Assembly (NCBI RefSeq): GCF_013466985.1
Contig: NZ_CP059164.1
Span: 1,869,001 to 1,933,000, forward strand
Origin: Nocardioides ungokensis
GTDB taxonomy: Bacteria > Actinomycetota > Actinomycetes > Propionibacteriales > Nocardioidaceae
DNA: 64,000 nucleotides
Reading direction: 5' to 3'
Below, one piece after another: positions 56,090 through 64,000 of this stretch. A program made the position numbers and the translations under genes. Position 1 is the stretch's first letter, and each line of letters begins with the position of its first letter. A model generated the notes under the pieces. It saw nothing but the letters and a program-made list of their open reading frames with translations. It did not search any database and was not told the origin of the DNA.

Positions 56090-57004
56090 ATGACCGACTC
56101 GCTCGTCTGGCTGCCGTTCGACCCCGACCTGCTCGGCGACCCGCCGGCGGGGCTGCGCTACGAGGTGGTCGACCCGACCGAGCACGTGCCCGACAGCGTG
56201 GCCGAGGTCGAGTTCTACGTGCCGCCGTACCAGGTCGGTCCTCGCGTCGGCGAGGTGCTGCCCCGCATGACCGGCCTCCGGGTCGTCCAGACGATGACCG
56301 CCGGCGTCGACAACGTCCGCGCCCACATCCCGCCCGGGGTCACCCTCTGCAACGGCCGGGGCATCCACGACACGTCGACCGCCGAGCTCGCGCTGACGTT
56401 GATCCTCTCCTCCCTGCGCGGCATCCCCGACTTCGTCCGTGCCCAGGACCGCGCGTCGTGGGAGCCGCAGTGGCGACCGGCGCTGGCGGACCGGCGGGTG
56501 CTGCTGGTCGGGTACGGCGCGATCGGCGAGGCCGTCGAGGCCAGGCTGCGGCCCTTCGAGGTCGAGGTCGTGCGGGTGGCGCGCACCGCGCGCGACGGTG
56601 TGCACCCCATCTCGGCGCTGCCCGACCTGCTGCCCGTGGCCGACGTGGTGGTCCTGGTGGTGCCGCTCACCGACGCGACCCGCGGCCTCGTCGACGCCGA
56701 CTTCCTGGCCCGGATGAAGGACGACGCGCTGCTGGTCAACGTGGCCCGGGGTGCCGTAGTGGACACCGACGCGCTGGTCGCCGCGCTGGCGTCGGGGCGG
56801 ATCCACGCCGCCATCGACGTGGCCGAGCCCGAGCCGATGCCGGCCGACCACCCGCTCTGGCGGGCGCCGAACCTGCTGGTCTCCCCGCACGTCGGCGGGG
56901 CCAGCAGCGCCATGTGGCCGCGAGCCCACCGGCTGGTCCGCGACCAGCTGCACCGGTACGCCGCGGGGGAGCCGCTGGCCAACGTGATGTCGGGGGAGTA
57001 CTGA
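56090..57004 (+). CDS. D-isomer 2-hydroxyacid dehydrogenase (phosphoglycerate-dehydrogenase-like)
   Basis: A 304-residue NAD(P)-dependent enzyme. The dinucleotide-binding motif is LLVGYGAIGEAVEARLRPF; ELALTLILSSLRG precedes it, and the catalytic Arg, Glu and His positions are in VNVARGAVVDTDAL, IDVAEPEPMPADHPLW and SPHVGGASSAM. Substrate: a 2-keto acid such as glyoxylate or hydroxypyruvate, not resolved. It sits 10 bp after dgt and 50 bp before dnaG, so the group may be one transcript. ATG 56090. Confidence 0.92.
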   Translation: MTDSLVWLPFDPDLLGDPPAGLRYEVVDPTEHVPDSVAEVEFYVPPYQVGPRVGEVLPRMTGLRVVQTMTAGVDNVRAHIPPGVTLCNGRGIHDTSTAELALTLILSSLRGIPDFVRAQDRASWEPQWRPALADRRVLLVGYGAIGEAVEARLRPFEVEVVRVARTARDGVHPISALPDLLPVADVVVLVVPLTDATRGLVDADFLARMKDDALLVNVARGAVVDTDALVAALASGRIHAAIDVAEPEPMPADHPLWRAPNLLVSPHVGGASSAMWPRAHRLVRDQLHRYAAGEPLANVMSGEY

Positions 57005-57054
57005 CCTTGTGGAGCCCCGCCCCGGCGCTCGACCCGCGCCCGTAGACTCCGCAC

Positions 57055-58943
57055 GTGGCCGGCCGGATTCGCGAGGAGAGCATCGCCGAGGTGCGCGAGA
57101 AGGCGCGCATCGACGAGGTCGTCTCCTCCTACGTCACCCTGCGCAACGCGGGTGGCGGGTCCCAGAAGGGCCTGTGCCCCTTCCACGACGAGAAGTCCCC
57201 GTCCTTCCACGTGACGCCGGCCCGCCAGTTCTGGCACTGCTTCGGCTGCGGCGAGGGCGGCGACGTCATCAACTTCCTGATGAAGATCGACGGGCTGACG
57301 TTCGTCGAGTCCGTGGAGCGGCTCGCGGACAAGTACGGCGTGCAGCTGCGCCGCGAGGAGGGTGACGTCCGCGAGGACCGTCCCAAGGGGCCCTCTCGCC
57401 AACGGCTGATCGAGGCCCACCGCGAGGCCCAGGAGTTCTACGCCGGCCACCTGGCCACGCCCGACGCCCTGGTGGCGCGGCAGTTCCTCTCCGACCGCGG
57501 CTTCGACCAGGCGGCTGCCGAGCAGTTCGGGATCGGTTTCTCCCCCCGCGAGGGTGAGGCGCTCTTCAAGCACCTGCGGGCCAAGGCCTTCAGCCAGGAG
57601 GAGCTCGTCGTCGGGGGACTGGTGGCCGTGGGCCGCTCGGCGTACGACCGCTTCCGGGGTCGGCTGATGTGGCCGATCCGCGACGCCACCGGCGACACCA
57701 TCGGCTTCGGCGCCCGCCGGATCTTCGACGACGACCGGATCGAGGCGAAGTACCTCAACACCTCCGAGACGCCGATCTACAAGAAGAGCCAGGTGCTCTA
57801 CGGCATCGACCTGGCCCGGCGCGAGATCGCCAGGTCCTCGCAGGCCGTGATCGTCGAGGGCTACACCGACGTGATGGCCTGCCACCTCTCCGGGGTCGGG
57901 ACGGCGGTGGCCACCTGCGGCACCGCCTTCGGCGACGAGCACTCCCGGGTGCTGCGGCGCTTCCTCAACGACCACGAGGAGTTCCGCGGCGAGGTCATCT
58001 TCACGTTCGACGGCGACGCCGCCGGCCAGAAGGCCGCGCTGCGCGCCTTCGGTGGCGACCAGAACTTCGTCTCACAGACCTACGTCGCGGTGGAGCCGTC
58101 CGGGATGGACCCGTGCGACCTGCGGATCAAGAGCGGCGACGCGGCCGTGCGCGAGCTGGTCGCCCGCCGGGTGCCGCTCTACCGCTTCGTGCTGTCCAAC
58201 GTGGTTGCGAAGTACGACCTCGACCGTGCCGACAGCCGCATCGACGCGCTGCGCGAGGCCGCCCGGCTGGTCTCGAGCATCCGGGACAAGTCCAAGGTCG
58301 ACGCCTTCTCCCGCGAGCTCGCCGGGATGATCGGTGTCGATGTCGACGAGGCCCGGGCCGAGGTCCGCCGAGCTGCGAACCGTCCCGCGTCGCGCCAGGA
58401 CCAGCGGCAGACGACGCGCAACCCGGAAGAGCCCGTGTCGGCCGCGCCGCGCAACCCGGTCCCCGACCTGCGGGACCCCCGCTTCAAGCTGGAGCGAGAG
58501 ACCCTGAAGCTCGTCCTCCAGCACCGATGACGATCGGCCGGATCACCGGCGACGTCGGCCCCAACGACTTCACCCACCCGACCTACCGTGCCGTGTGGGA
58601 GCTGGTCGCGGCCGCGGGCGGACCGGGTGCGGGCGCGGGGGACCCGGGCTGGGCGACCAAGCTGCGCGACGCCGCCACCGACCCGGCGGCCTCCTCGGCG
58701 ATCAGCGCGCTCGCGGTCGAGCCGATCCTGACCGCCAAGGAGCCGGACGCGTCGTACGTCGCGCTCCACGTCTTCCGCCTGCTCGAGCTGACCACGATGC
58801 GCCGGATCGCCGAGCTGAAGTCCCGGCTGCAGCGCACCAACCCGGTCGAGCACGCCACCGACTACAACCGGATGTTCGGGGAGCTCGCGGCGCTCGAGTC
58901 GCACCGGCGCAACCTGCGCGAGCGCACCGTGGGAGTCCAGTGA
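57055..58943 (+). CDS. dnaG: DNA primase DnaG, one frame break
   Basis: About 629 residues. The N-terminal zinc-binding domain has C41 and H44 in LCPFHDEKSPSF and C62 and C65 in CFGCGEGGD. The Toprim catalytic core reads VIVEGYTDVMACHLSG with the acidic pair in FTFDGDAAGQ; FGIGFSPREGEALFKHLRAKAF and YLNTSETPIYKKSQVLYG are conserved core motifs. The helicase-binding C-terminal domain follows. The frame changes near 58525, at LVLQHP then APMTIGR..., one missing base, and the essential primase could not tolerate it, so it is an error. GTG 57055 starts the family N-terminus. Confidence 0.95.
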
Positions 58944-59452
58944 GGCTGCGTCCGTCCGGTGCGGGACGTCCCCGCCCACCGATCCGGGTTGCGGCCGGGG
59001 AGCGGGTCCTGGCGTGGGCCGTGGCCAATGCCGGGGAGGCGACCGAGGGCGTCGTCGCCGGCACCCGCGACGCGCTGTACGTCGGCCCGACCCGGGTCGC
59101 CTGGGAGCTCGTCGAGGCCGCCGACTGGGACCGGGACACCTCGGTGCTGCGGGTCCGCGAGGTCGGCAGCTGGGGCGAGCGCCGCCCCGAGCACCTGCTC
59201 ACGATCGAGGAGCCGGGCCGGTTGCTGGAGCTGGTGCGGGAGCGGGTCACCGCGAGCGTCGTCCTGCAGCGACACGTGCCGATCGAGGGACGCCGCGGGC
59301 TGCGCGTGATCGCCCGCCGGGCACCCCGCGGGGACCGGCCGATCACCTGGGTCTACGAGTACGACGCCGGCATCGACCCCTCGGACCCGGAGGTGCAGCG
59401 GGTGGCCGACGAGGCGCTCGCGGCCGCCCGGGGCGAGGTCGGCGAGGTCTGA
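58940..59452 (+). CDS. Conserved hypothetical protein next to dnaG
   Basis: A 170-residue soluble protein: VLAWAVANAGEATEGVVAGTRDALYVG, an RVAWELVEAADWDRDTSVLRVREV beta segment, and VYEYDAGIDPSDPEVQRVADEALAAARG. It has the form of a small actinobacterial family found downstream of dnaG with no assigned role. GTG 58940 overlaps the dnaG stop as GTGA, so it is co-translated with primase. No motif allows a biochemical call; a DNA-replication link is only inferred from location. Confidence 0.75.
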   Translation: MRLRPSGAGRPRPPIRVAAGERVLAWAVANAGEATEGVVAGTRDALYVGPTRVAWELVEAADWDRDTSVLRVREVGSWGERRPEHLLTIEEPGRLLELVRERVTASVVLQRHVPIEGRRGLRVIARRAPRGDRPITWVYEYDAGIDPSDPEVQRVADEALAAARGEVGEV

Positions 59453-59519
59453 GCACCGACCGGCGAGCCCGATTTCCAGCTCCGCGGGAGACCTTGCTAA
59501 TGTGTGCGCGCTGCACCGA

Positions 59520-59595
59520 TCCCCTGTAGCTCAACTGGCAGAGCATTCGGCTGTTAACCGGAGGGTTGTTGGTTCGAGTCCAACCGGGGGAGCCA
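59520..59595 (+). tRNA. tRNA-Asn (anticodon GTT)
   Basis: A 76-nt tRNA: acceptor stem TCCCCTG with CGGGGGA, D-arm TAGCTCAACTGGCAGAGCA, anticodon loop CTGTTAA with GTT at 59553-59555, T-arm loop GGTTCGAGTCC. The CCA end (59593-59595) is encoded. It stands between dnaG's follower and a strong terminator. Confidence 0.97.
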
Positions 59596-59599
59596 GCGA

Positions 59600-59634
59600 G
59601 AACGGGCCCGTCTCATCGCGAGACGGGCCCGTTC
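59600..59634 (+). terminator. Strong terminator after tRNA-Asn
   Basis: Perfect 15-bp stem (59600-59614 with 59620-59634), 5-nt loop, beginning 5 bp after the tRNA. Confidence 0.9.
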
Positions 59635-59651
59635 TGCATGTCCGGGGTCGT

Positions 59652-61037
59652 TCAGAGCCGGCAGCGGTTGGTCTCGTCGTACGACGCCGGCTCACGCGGG
59701 ATGGTGGCGCTGTGCGGGGGCCGCCGCGACGACTCGACCCAGTCGGTGAGTCGCACGAAGGCTCGGCGGGCGCAGGGGAGGATCGGCCGGACCCGGTCGC
59801 CGTACTCGCCGTTCAGGCCGTCGACGTGGGTGCCGCCGACGATCCGGTAGTAGCGGTGCAGGCCGGTGCGGCCGTGGTGGCGGATCTCCCGGCGGTAGAC
59901 GTCGGAGTCGGTGCGGATCGGCAGCAGCGCGTCGATGGTGCCGTGCAGGGTGATCATCGGCCGCTTGATGTCGCCGGTCAGCGCGACCTTCGCCAGCGCC
60001 TGGTGCGCCTGGGGACGCTGCCCGTAGTGGTAGTCGGCGTCGCAGTCGGGGGTCCCCGCTCTGGCAGAAGGGCGTGCCGGCCTCCTGCGCACCGTCGTAC
60101 GACGGGTCGAGCTCCTCGCGGTAGAGCCGCTGGGTGAGGTCCCAGTAGACCGAGTAGTGGTAGTCCCAGGTGAACTCGGAGCCGCGCGCGAAGCCGGCGC
60201 GGATCATCCGCCGGTGGGCGGCCCTGTCGCCGGTCGCCTGGTACTTCGGGTAGTTGCGCAGCGCGACCGGCAGGTAGGTGAGCAGGTTGGGCGCCTTCGC
60301 CTGGTAGAGCGTGCCCCCCAGTCGACGCCGCCGTCGTAGAGGCCGGGCCGGTTCTCCAGCTGCCAGCGGACCAGGTAGCCGCCGTTGGAGATGCCGAAGA
60401 GGTAGGTGCGGGCGGGGACGCGGCCGTACCGCTGCGCCACGACCTGCCTGGTGGCCCGGGTCAGCTGGGTGACGCGGTGGTTCCACTCGGCGATCGCGTC
60501 GCCGGGCTCCTTGCCGTCCTTGTAGAACGAGCTGCCGTCGTTGCCCTTGTCGGTCATCGCGTAGGCGTAGCCGTGGGCGAGCAGCCAGTCGCTGAACAGG
60601 AAGTCACCGGCGTACTGGGTGCGGGTGCCGGGCGCACCGCTGACGACGAGTCGGCCGTTCCAGTGGTCGGGCAGCCGCACCACGAACTGCGAGTCGTGGT
60701 TCCACCCGTGGTGGGTGTTGCTGGTCGAGGTGTCGGGGAAGTAGCCGTCGACCTGGATCCCGGGCACCCCGCTGGGGTTGTGGGTGCCGGGCGCGTTGAG
60801 GCCGGCCCAGTCGGACGCGTCGGTGTGGTTGGTGGCCACGGTCGACGCGGTGGTCAGGTCGTCGAGGCAGTCGACCCGCTGCACCGGGGCACCGGGTACG
60901 TCGATCCGCGACTGGTGGACGCAGTGGCCGCCGCCCCGGGTCGGTGCCGGTGCGGCCCCCGACGGGGACGGTGCCACGGCGAGGGAGCCGAGCAGCGAGG
61001 TGAGCAGGACGAGGCCGGTCGTTCTTCCACGAGACAT
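59652..61037 (-). CDS. Secreted alpha/beta hydrolase (tannase/3HB-oligomer-hydrolase-like), two frame breaks
   Basis: About 461 residues. Signal peptide LVLLTSLLGSLAVAPSPSGA with AAP cleavage. Catalytic Ser in LFGISNGGYLVRWQ (G-x-S-x-G), acid/base candidates D in HGTIDALLPIR and H in VGGTHVDGLNG. The arrangement VVSGAPGTRTQYAGDFLFSDWLLAHGYAYAMTDKGN (in part) is like tannase/feruloyl esterase and 3-hydroxybutyrate oligomer hydrolase proteins, which I cannot separate. Frame changes near 60320 and 60055; the first is one missing base, the second looks like one extra G. Convergent with the tRNA region. Confidence 0.7.
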
Positions 61038-61216
61038 GGAGCCACCCTCGGCCGTGGTGGGCGTCACGGTCCATGTGGTCGTGGGCCACATCGGTGAGCC
61101 CGGATTGTGGCGGCCAGCCATGCGCGCCGAGGCCCCTGCGCGTTCTCCCACGCGGATGAGGTTCGTGACCTAGCCTTCCGGAGGCAGCCCGGGTCGGTTG
61201 CACGGGGGAGCAGTCG

Positions 61217-62104
61217 ATGACGTTTCGCAGCACTGTGCGCCGCTGGTGCCTGCTGGTGACGACGCTCGCCGTCGTGCTCGTCGCGACGCCGCAGGCCGCG
61301 GGCGCCGGGACCGGTGACGGAGTGATCCGGCACGTCCACTCCTCGGGCCGGTTCGACGTGCCGCGGCGCCTGTTGGAGAAGGACCTCGACCGGTTCATGG
61401 CCGACTCCGACCTCGTGACCATGACCGAGGTCCACAACACCAGTCGCGCCTCGGCGCTCGAGGAGACCGGCTGGCAGCGGTTCTGGCGGTCCGGTGCCCA
61501 CCGCGGCGAGTGCGGCATGAGCTGGCGGACCTCACGCTGGACGCTGGTCACCGGTGCGACGGCAAGGCTCACCCGCAAGACCTTCCGCACGGCCGGAAAC
61601 GACAAGCGGAAGTCGGTCGGCTTCGCGGCCACCGTGGTGCTGCGCAGCGTGGCCTCCGGACGCACCGTCCTGGTGTCGGTCGCCCACATGCCCTCCAACG
61701 TCGAGCGGGCCGACGGCCGCGGCTGGTCGCACGACGCGCGGGACCGGGTGGCGGCGTACAAGGACGCCATCGCGGGGTGGAAGCGGCACGTCCGCGCGAT
61801 GGTCGGGCAGCAGGCGCCCGACGTCGTCCTGGTGACCGGTGACTGGAACCTCGACCTCAAGCGGTCGTGGGTACGCCGCTGGCTGCGGGGCAAGTGGGAC
61901 GACCTCGGCATCACGGACCTGGACTGGAAGGCGCCCTTCCCCCGTGGGGGGACGCTGGACGACCACCGGTACGGCCGGACCAGGAAGCGGCTGATCGACG
62001 CGACCCTGATGTCCGGGGCCTCCTACTCGTGGGCGGGGCACCTGCAGCACGACATCGCGTCCTCGGACCACAACCCCTACCGGGAGACCATCGCGCTCCC
62101 GTGA
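61217..62104 (+). CDS. Secreted endonuclease/exonuclease/phosphatase family protein
   Basis: A 295-residue exported protein. The signal peptide is CLLVTTLAVVLVATPQAAGAG. The EEP fold appears with MTEVHN for the metal-binding Glu, VVLVTGDWNLDLKRS for GDWN and SSDHNPYRETI for the terminal Ser-Asp-His catalytic triplet. The substrate may be nucleic acid or phospho-lipid. ATG 61217 lies 15 bp after GGGGGAG. It ends 13 bp before the convergent PIG-L gene. Confidence 0.82.
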   Translation: MTFRSTVRRWCLLVTTLAVVLVATPQAAGAGTGDGVIRHVHSSGRFDVPRRLLEKDLDRFMADSDLVTMTEVHNTSRASALEETGWQRFWRSGAHRGECGMSWRTSRWTLVTGATARLTRKTFRTAGNDKRKSVGFAATVVLRSVASGRTVLVSVAHMPSNVERADGRGWSHDARDRVAAYKDAIAGWKRHVRAMVGQQAPDVVLVTGDWNLDLKRSWVRRWLRGKWDDLGITDLDWKAPFPRGGTLDDHRYGRTRKRLIDATLMSGASYSWAGHLQHDIASSDHNPYRETIALP

Positions 62105-62117
62105 GCGGGCCGTGCGC

Positions 62118-62870
62118 CTACTCGCCCCAGCCCATGGGGAACACCTCGACGGTGGCTGCGAAGGCCACGCCGAGCCGTTGGCCGGATTGCCGGCCGAACC
62201 CCTCGAGGAACTCCCGCGGGTCGAAGTCCTTCCAGCCGAGGCCGTCGATGTAGGCCCGGTGAGCCTCGAGCGAGGCGACGCCGGCGTCGAAGGTGTCGGT
62301 GGTGTCGACGCCGTGGGTGGCGTTCGGGGAGCCGAACGCCCACACCGCCCGCACCCCGCCCCACGGCTCGAGCCCGTCGGTGAGCTGGTCGTTGAAGACC
62401 CACCGGTTGCCGGCGTCGCGGACCGCGTCGACCACGGCCCGGCCGACGGCGATGTGGTCGGCCTGGTTGAGGTTCCGCCCGCCCCAGGTGTCGCGGAAGT
62501 TGCCGGTGACGACGATGTCGGGACGGTGCCGCCTCACCACCTGGGCGATCGCGCGACGCAGCGGCACGCCGTACTCCAGGACGCCGTCGGGCAGCCCGAG
62601 GAACTCCACGACCGGCACCCCCACGACGCGCGCGGACTCGACCTGCTCGGCCTCACGCACCCGGCGGCACTCCTCGGGCTCCATCCCGTCGATGCCCGCC
62701 TCCCCGCTGGTCACCATGCAGTAGACGACCTCCTTGCCCTGGCCGGTCCAGCGGGCGATCGCCGCCGCCGCGCCGAACTCCATGTCGTCGGGGTGCGCGA
62801 CCACGCACAGCGCGCGCTCCCAGTCCTCTGGCAGCGTCTCGAGCGGTTCGGGGTGAGGCATGTCGGTCAT
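62118..62870 (-). CDS. PIG-L family deacetylase
   Basis: A 250-residue zinc deacetylase of the LmbE/PIG-L family. The metal motif is VVAHPDDMEFG (AHPDDxE) and the third ligand His is in NQADHIAVGRAVVDAV. SGEAGIDG and GNFRDTWGGRNLNQ are characteristic. Members deacetylate N-acetylglucosaminyl compounds; MshB and Mca of mycothiol metabolism belong here. Whether this is mycothiol-related or acts on another sugar cannot be told. Start ATG 62870. Confidence 0.92.
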   Translation of the reverse strand: MTDMPHPEPLETLPEDWERALCVVAHPDDMEFGAAAAIARWTGQGKEVVYCMVTSGEAGIDGMEPEECRRVREAEQVESARVVGVPVVEFLGLPDGVLEYGVPLRRAIAQVVRRHRPDIVVTGNFRDTWGGRNLNQADHIAVGRAVVDAVRDAGNRWVFNDQLTDGLEPWGGVRAVWAFGSPNATHGVDTTDTFDAGVASLEAHRAYIDGLGWKDFDPREFLEGFGRQSGQRLGVAFAATVEVFPMGWGE

Positions 62871-62933
62871 GACCAGAGCATGCACCCGGAAGGCGTTTGC
62901 GGGACAGGTCCCCGGAGGAGTTGGCTGGTCGCC

Positions 62934-63959
62934 ATGCCCGTGCCCAGTCGCTTCGCCGGCCTGGACCGGCTGCCGTCCACCAGCGACCGCTGGCGCGGCG
63001 CGGGCTTCAGGGCCGAGCTGTCCGAGTGGATCAGCGGCGTCGTGGGGGCTCCGGCCCACCTCGAGCCGGTGAAGATCCGTCCCTGGGCGTGCGTGTGGCG
63101 GGCCGAGACGTCCGAGGGCGTGCACTTCGCCAAGCAGAACTGCCCGGCACAGGCCTACGAAGCGGCCCTGCTGGTCGAGCTGAACGCGCTGGCGCCCCAC
63201 CACGTCGTCCCGCTCACCGCGGTGGACCTCGACCGCGGGCTGCTCCTCACGCCGGACCAGGGACCGGTGCTGGGGGAGTCGTCGCACGACGTCGACGCCT
63301 GGTGCCGGGTCGTGCAGGCCGGCGCGCAGCTCCAGCGCGAGGTCGCGCCGTACGCCGACCGGCTCGCCGCCGCGGGGCTGACCACGCTGGGGCCGGGTGA
63401 CGCGGTGGCGTACGTCGAGCAGCTGCTCGCGGCGTTCGAGGAGCTGCCGCCCGACGACCGGCGGACGATGCCGGGGAAGGACCGGAGCGCCGTCCGGGCG
63501 GGGCTGGCCTCGGTGGCGGGGTGGGCGGCCGAGGTGGGTGCGCTCGGGCTGCCGGTCACGCTGGTCCACAACGACCTGCACGGCAACAACGTCTTCGACA
63601 TCGACGGCGAGCTGCGGTTCTTCGACTTCGGCGACGCGATGCTGATGGAGCCGCTGGCGGCGCTGCTGATCCCGCTGGAGCTGCTCGCGTTCCGGCTGGA
63701 CGCCCGCCCTGACGACCCGCGGCTGCGTCGCGTGGCCGACGCGGCCCTGGAGGTGTGGAGCGACCTGGCGCCCCCGGCCGAGCTGCGCGCCGCACTTCCG
63801 GCCGCGCTCCGGCTCGCCCGCCTCGGGCGGACCGAGACCTGGGTGCGCTGCACGGCGGCGCTGAACGACGCCGAGCTCGACGAGTGGGGCGGCGCGGCGG
63901 CCCGGTCGCTGGCCACCCTCCGTCGGGAAGCACCCGTGCGATTGGGGGGCACCTCCTAG
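62934..63959 (+). CDS. Aminoglycoside phosphotransferase-fold kinase
   Basis: A 341-residue kinase-fold protein with LVHNDLHGNNVFDIDG as the catalytic loop (HxDxxxxN) and FFDFGDAMLMEPLAALL for the metal-binding Asp (DFG-like FDFGD). The N-lobe lysine is in VHFAKQNCPAQAYEAAL. Substrate unknown; many actinobacterial relatives are not resistance enzymes. ATG 62934 is preceded by GGAGGAG. It is divergent from the PIG-L gene across 63 bp and is the second kinase of this fold in the window, unlike the one at 2912 in sequence. Confidence 0.85.
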   Translation: MPVPSRFAGLDRLPSTSDRWRGAGFRAELSEWISGVVGAPAHLEPVKIRPWACVWRAETSEGVHFAKQNCPAQAYEAALLVELNALAPHHVVPLTAVDLDRGLLLTPDQGPVLGESSHDVDAWCRVVQAGAQLQREVAPYADRLAAAGLTTLGPGDAVAYVEQLLAAFEELPPDDRRTMPGKDRSAVRAGLASVAGWAAEVGALGLPVTLVHNDLHGNNVFDIDGELRFFDFGDAMLMEPLAALLIPLELLAFRLDARPDDPRLRRVADAALEVWSDLAPPAELRAALPAALRLARLGRTETWVRCTAALNDAELDEWGGAAARSLATLRREAPVRLGGTS

Positions 63960-63970
63960 CGTGGCAGCCA

Positions 63971-64000
63971 TGACCTACCGACTGAGCCGCCTCATGTCCG
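63971..64000 (+). CDS. Start of a further gene (3' end outside window)
   Basis: ATG 63971 opens MTYRLSRLMS and runs to the window edge. Nothing can be said about function; the ATG 12 bp after the kinase stop makes it likely to be co-transcribed. Confidence 0.3.

Noticed and set aside
57055..58943. Programmed frameshifting in dnaG, glyS, era or dgt
   Set aside because: The breaks differ in place and context between genes, have no slippery heptamer or stimulatory structure that I can see, and cluster with others in non-essential genes; sequencing or assembly error is simpler.
59520..62104. Genomic island inserted at tRNA-Asn
   Set aside because: There is no integrase and no repeat of the tRNA 3' end downstream; genes after it are ordinary secreted enzymes.

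Overview
The window is about 72% GC with strongly GC-biased third codon positions, frequent GTG starts and short ATGA/GTGA gene overlaps. Its backbone reads lepA, hemW, hrcA-dnaJ-rsmE, HIT, phoH-ybeY-CBS protein, era, leuA, recO, uppS, zur-znuBCA, glyS, dus, dgt, dnaG and tRNA-Asn. This is the conserved order of high-GC Actinobacteria; protein content and secreted-protein style suggest a Nocardioides-like member of the Propionibacteriales (inference). I see no IS element, prophage, CRISPR array or plasmid function.

Layout. 0-13.6 kb: end of an acyltransferase, lepA, small enzymes, a fatty-acyl-CoA synthetase, hemW, conserved hypotheticals and the CIRCE-controlled hrcA-dnaJ-rsmE operon. 13.6-20.4 kb is accessory: a hypothetical gene bounded by inverted repeats, then a minus-strand block of sigma factor, GerMN/Gmad2 lipid- or wall-associated protein, AAC(2')-type acetyltransferase, DrrAB-like ABC exporter, MerR regulator and AlkZ-like DNA glycosylase. 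A perfect 27-bp direct repeat brackets the acetyltransferase-exporter-MerR part. 20.5-26.5 kb returns to core: HIT, a copper monooxygenase lipoprotein, CHRD protein, phoH-ybeY-CBS and a deaminase-like gene. 26.5-31 kb separates that run from era and carries a membrane protein, the 10-methyl fatty acid pair tmsA-tmsB and a siderophore-interacting flavoprotein. 31.9-41 kb: SDR, two septum-formation-type lipoproteins, small redox/membrane genes, leuA behind a leader-peptide attenuator, an alpha/beta hydrolase and recO. 41-49 kb: universal stress protein, uppS, an orphan sensor kinase and a complete zinc import/regulation locus with two Zur boxes. 49-64 kb: glyS, dus, tandem secreted LAS-type peptidases, dgt, dnaG, tRNA-Asn, then secreted hydrolases, a PIG-L deacetylase and a kinase-like gene.

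The most notable regulatory element is upstream of leuA: a 13-residue leader peptide with three consecutive leucine codons, overlapping an 11-bp hairpin whose 3' arm can alternatively pair with the leuA ribosome-binding region. The most notable accessory unit is the repeat-bracketed exporter/MerR/acetyltransferase cassette next to an AlkZ-like glycosylase, which looks like a genotoxin or antibiotic resistance module.

Caution on quality: at least twenty reading-frame breaks occur, nearly all equivalent to one missing base, many in essential genes (era, glyS, dnaG) and densest at 26.3-31.9 kb. I treat them as sequence or assembly errors and annotate the genes across the breaks.
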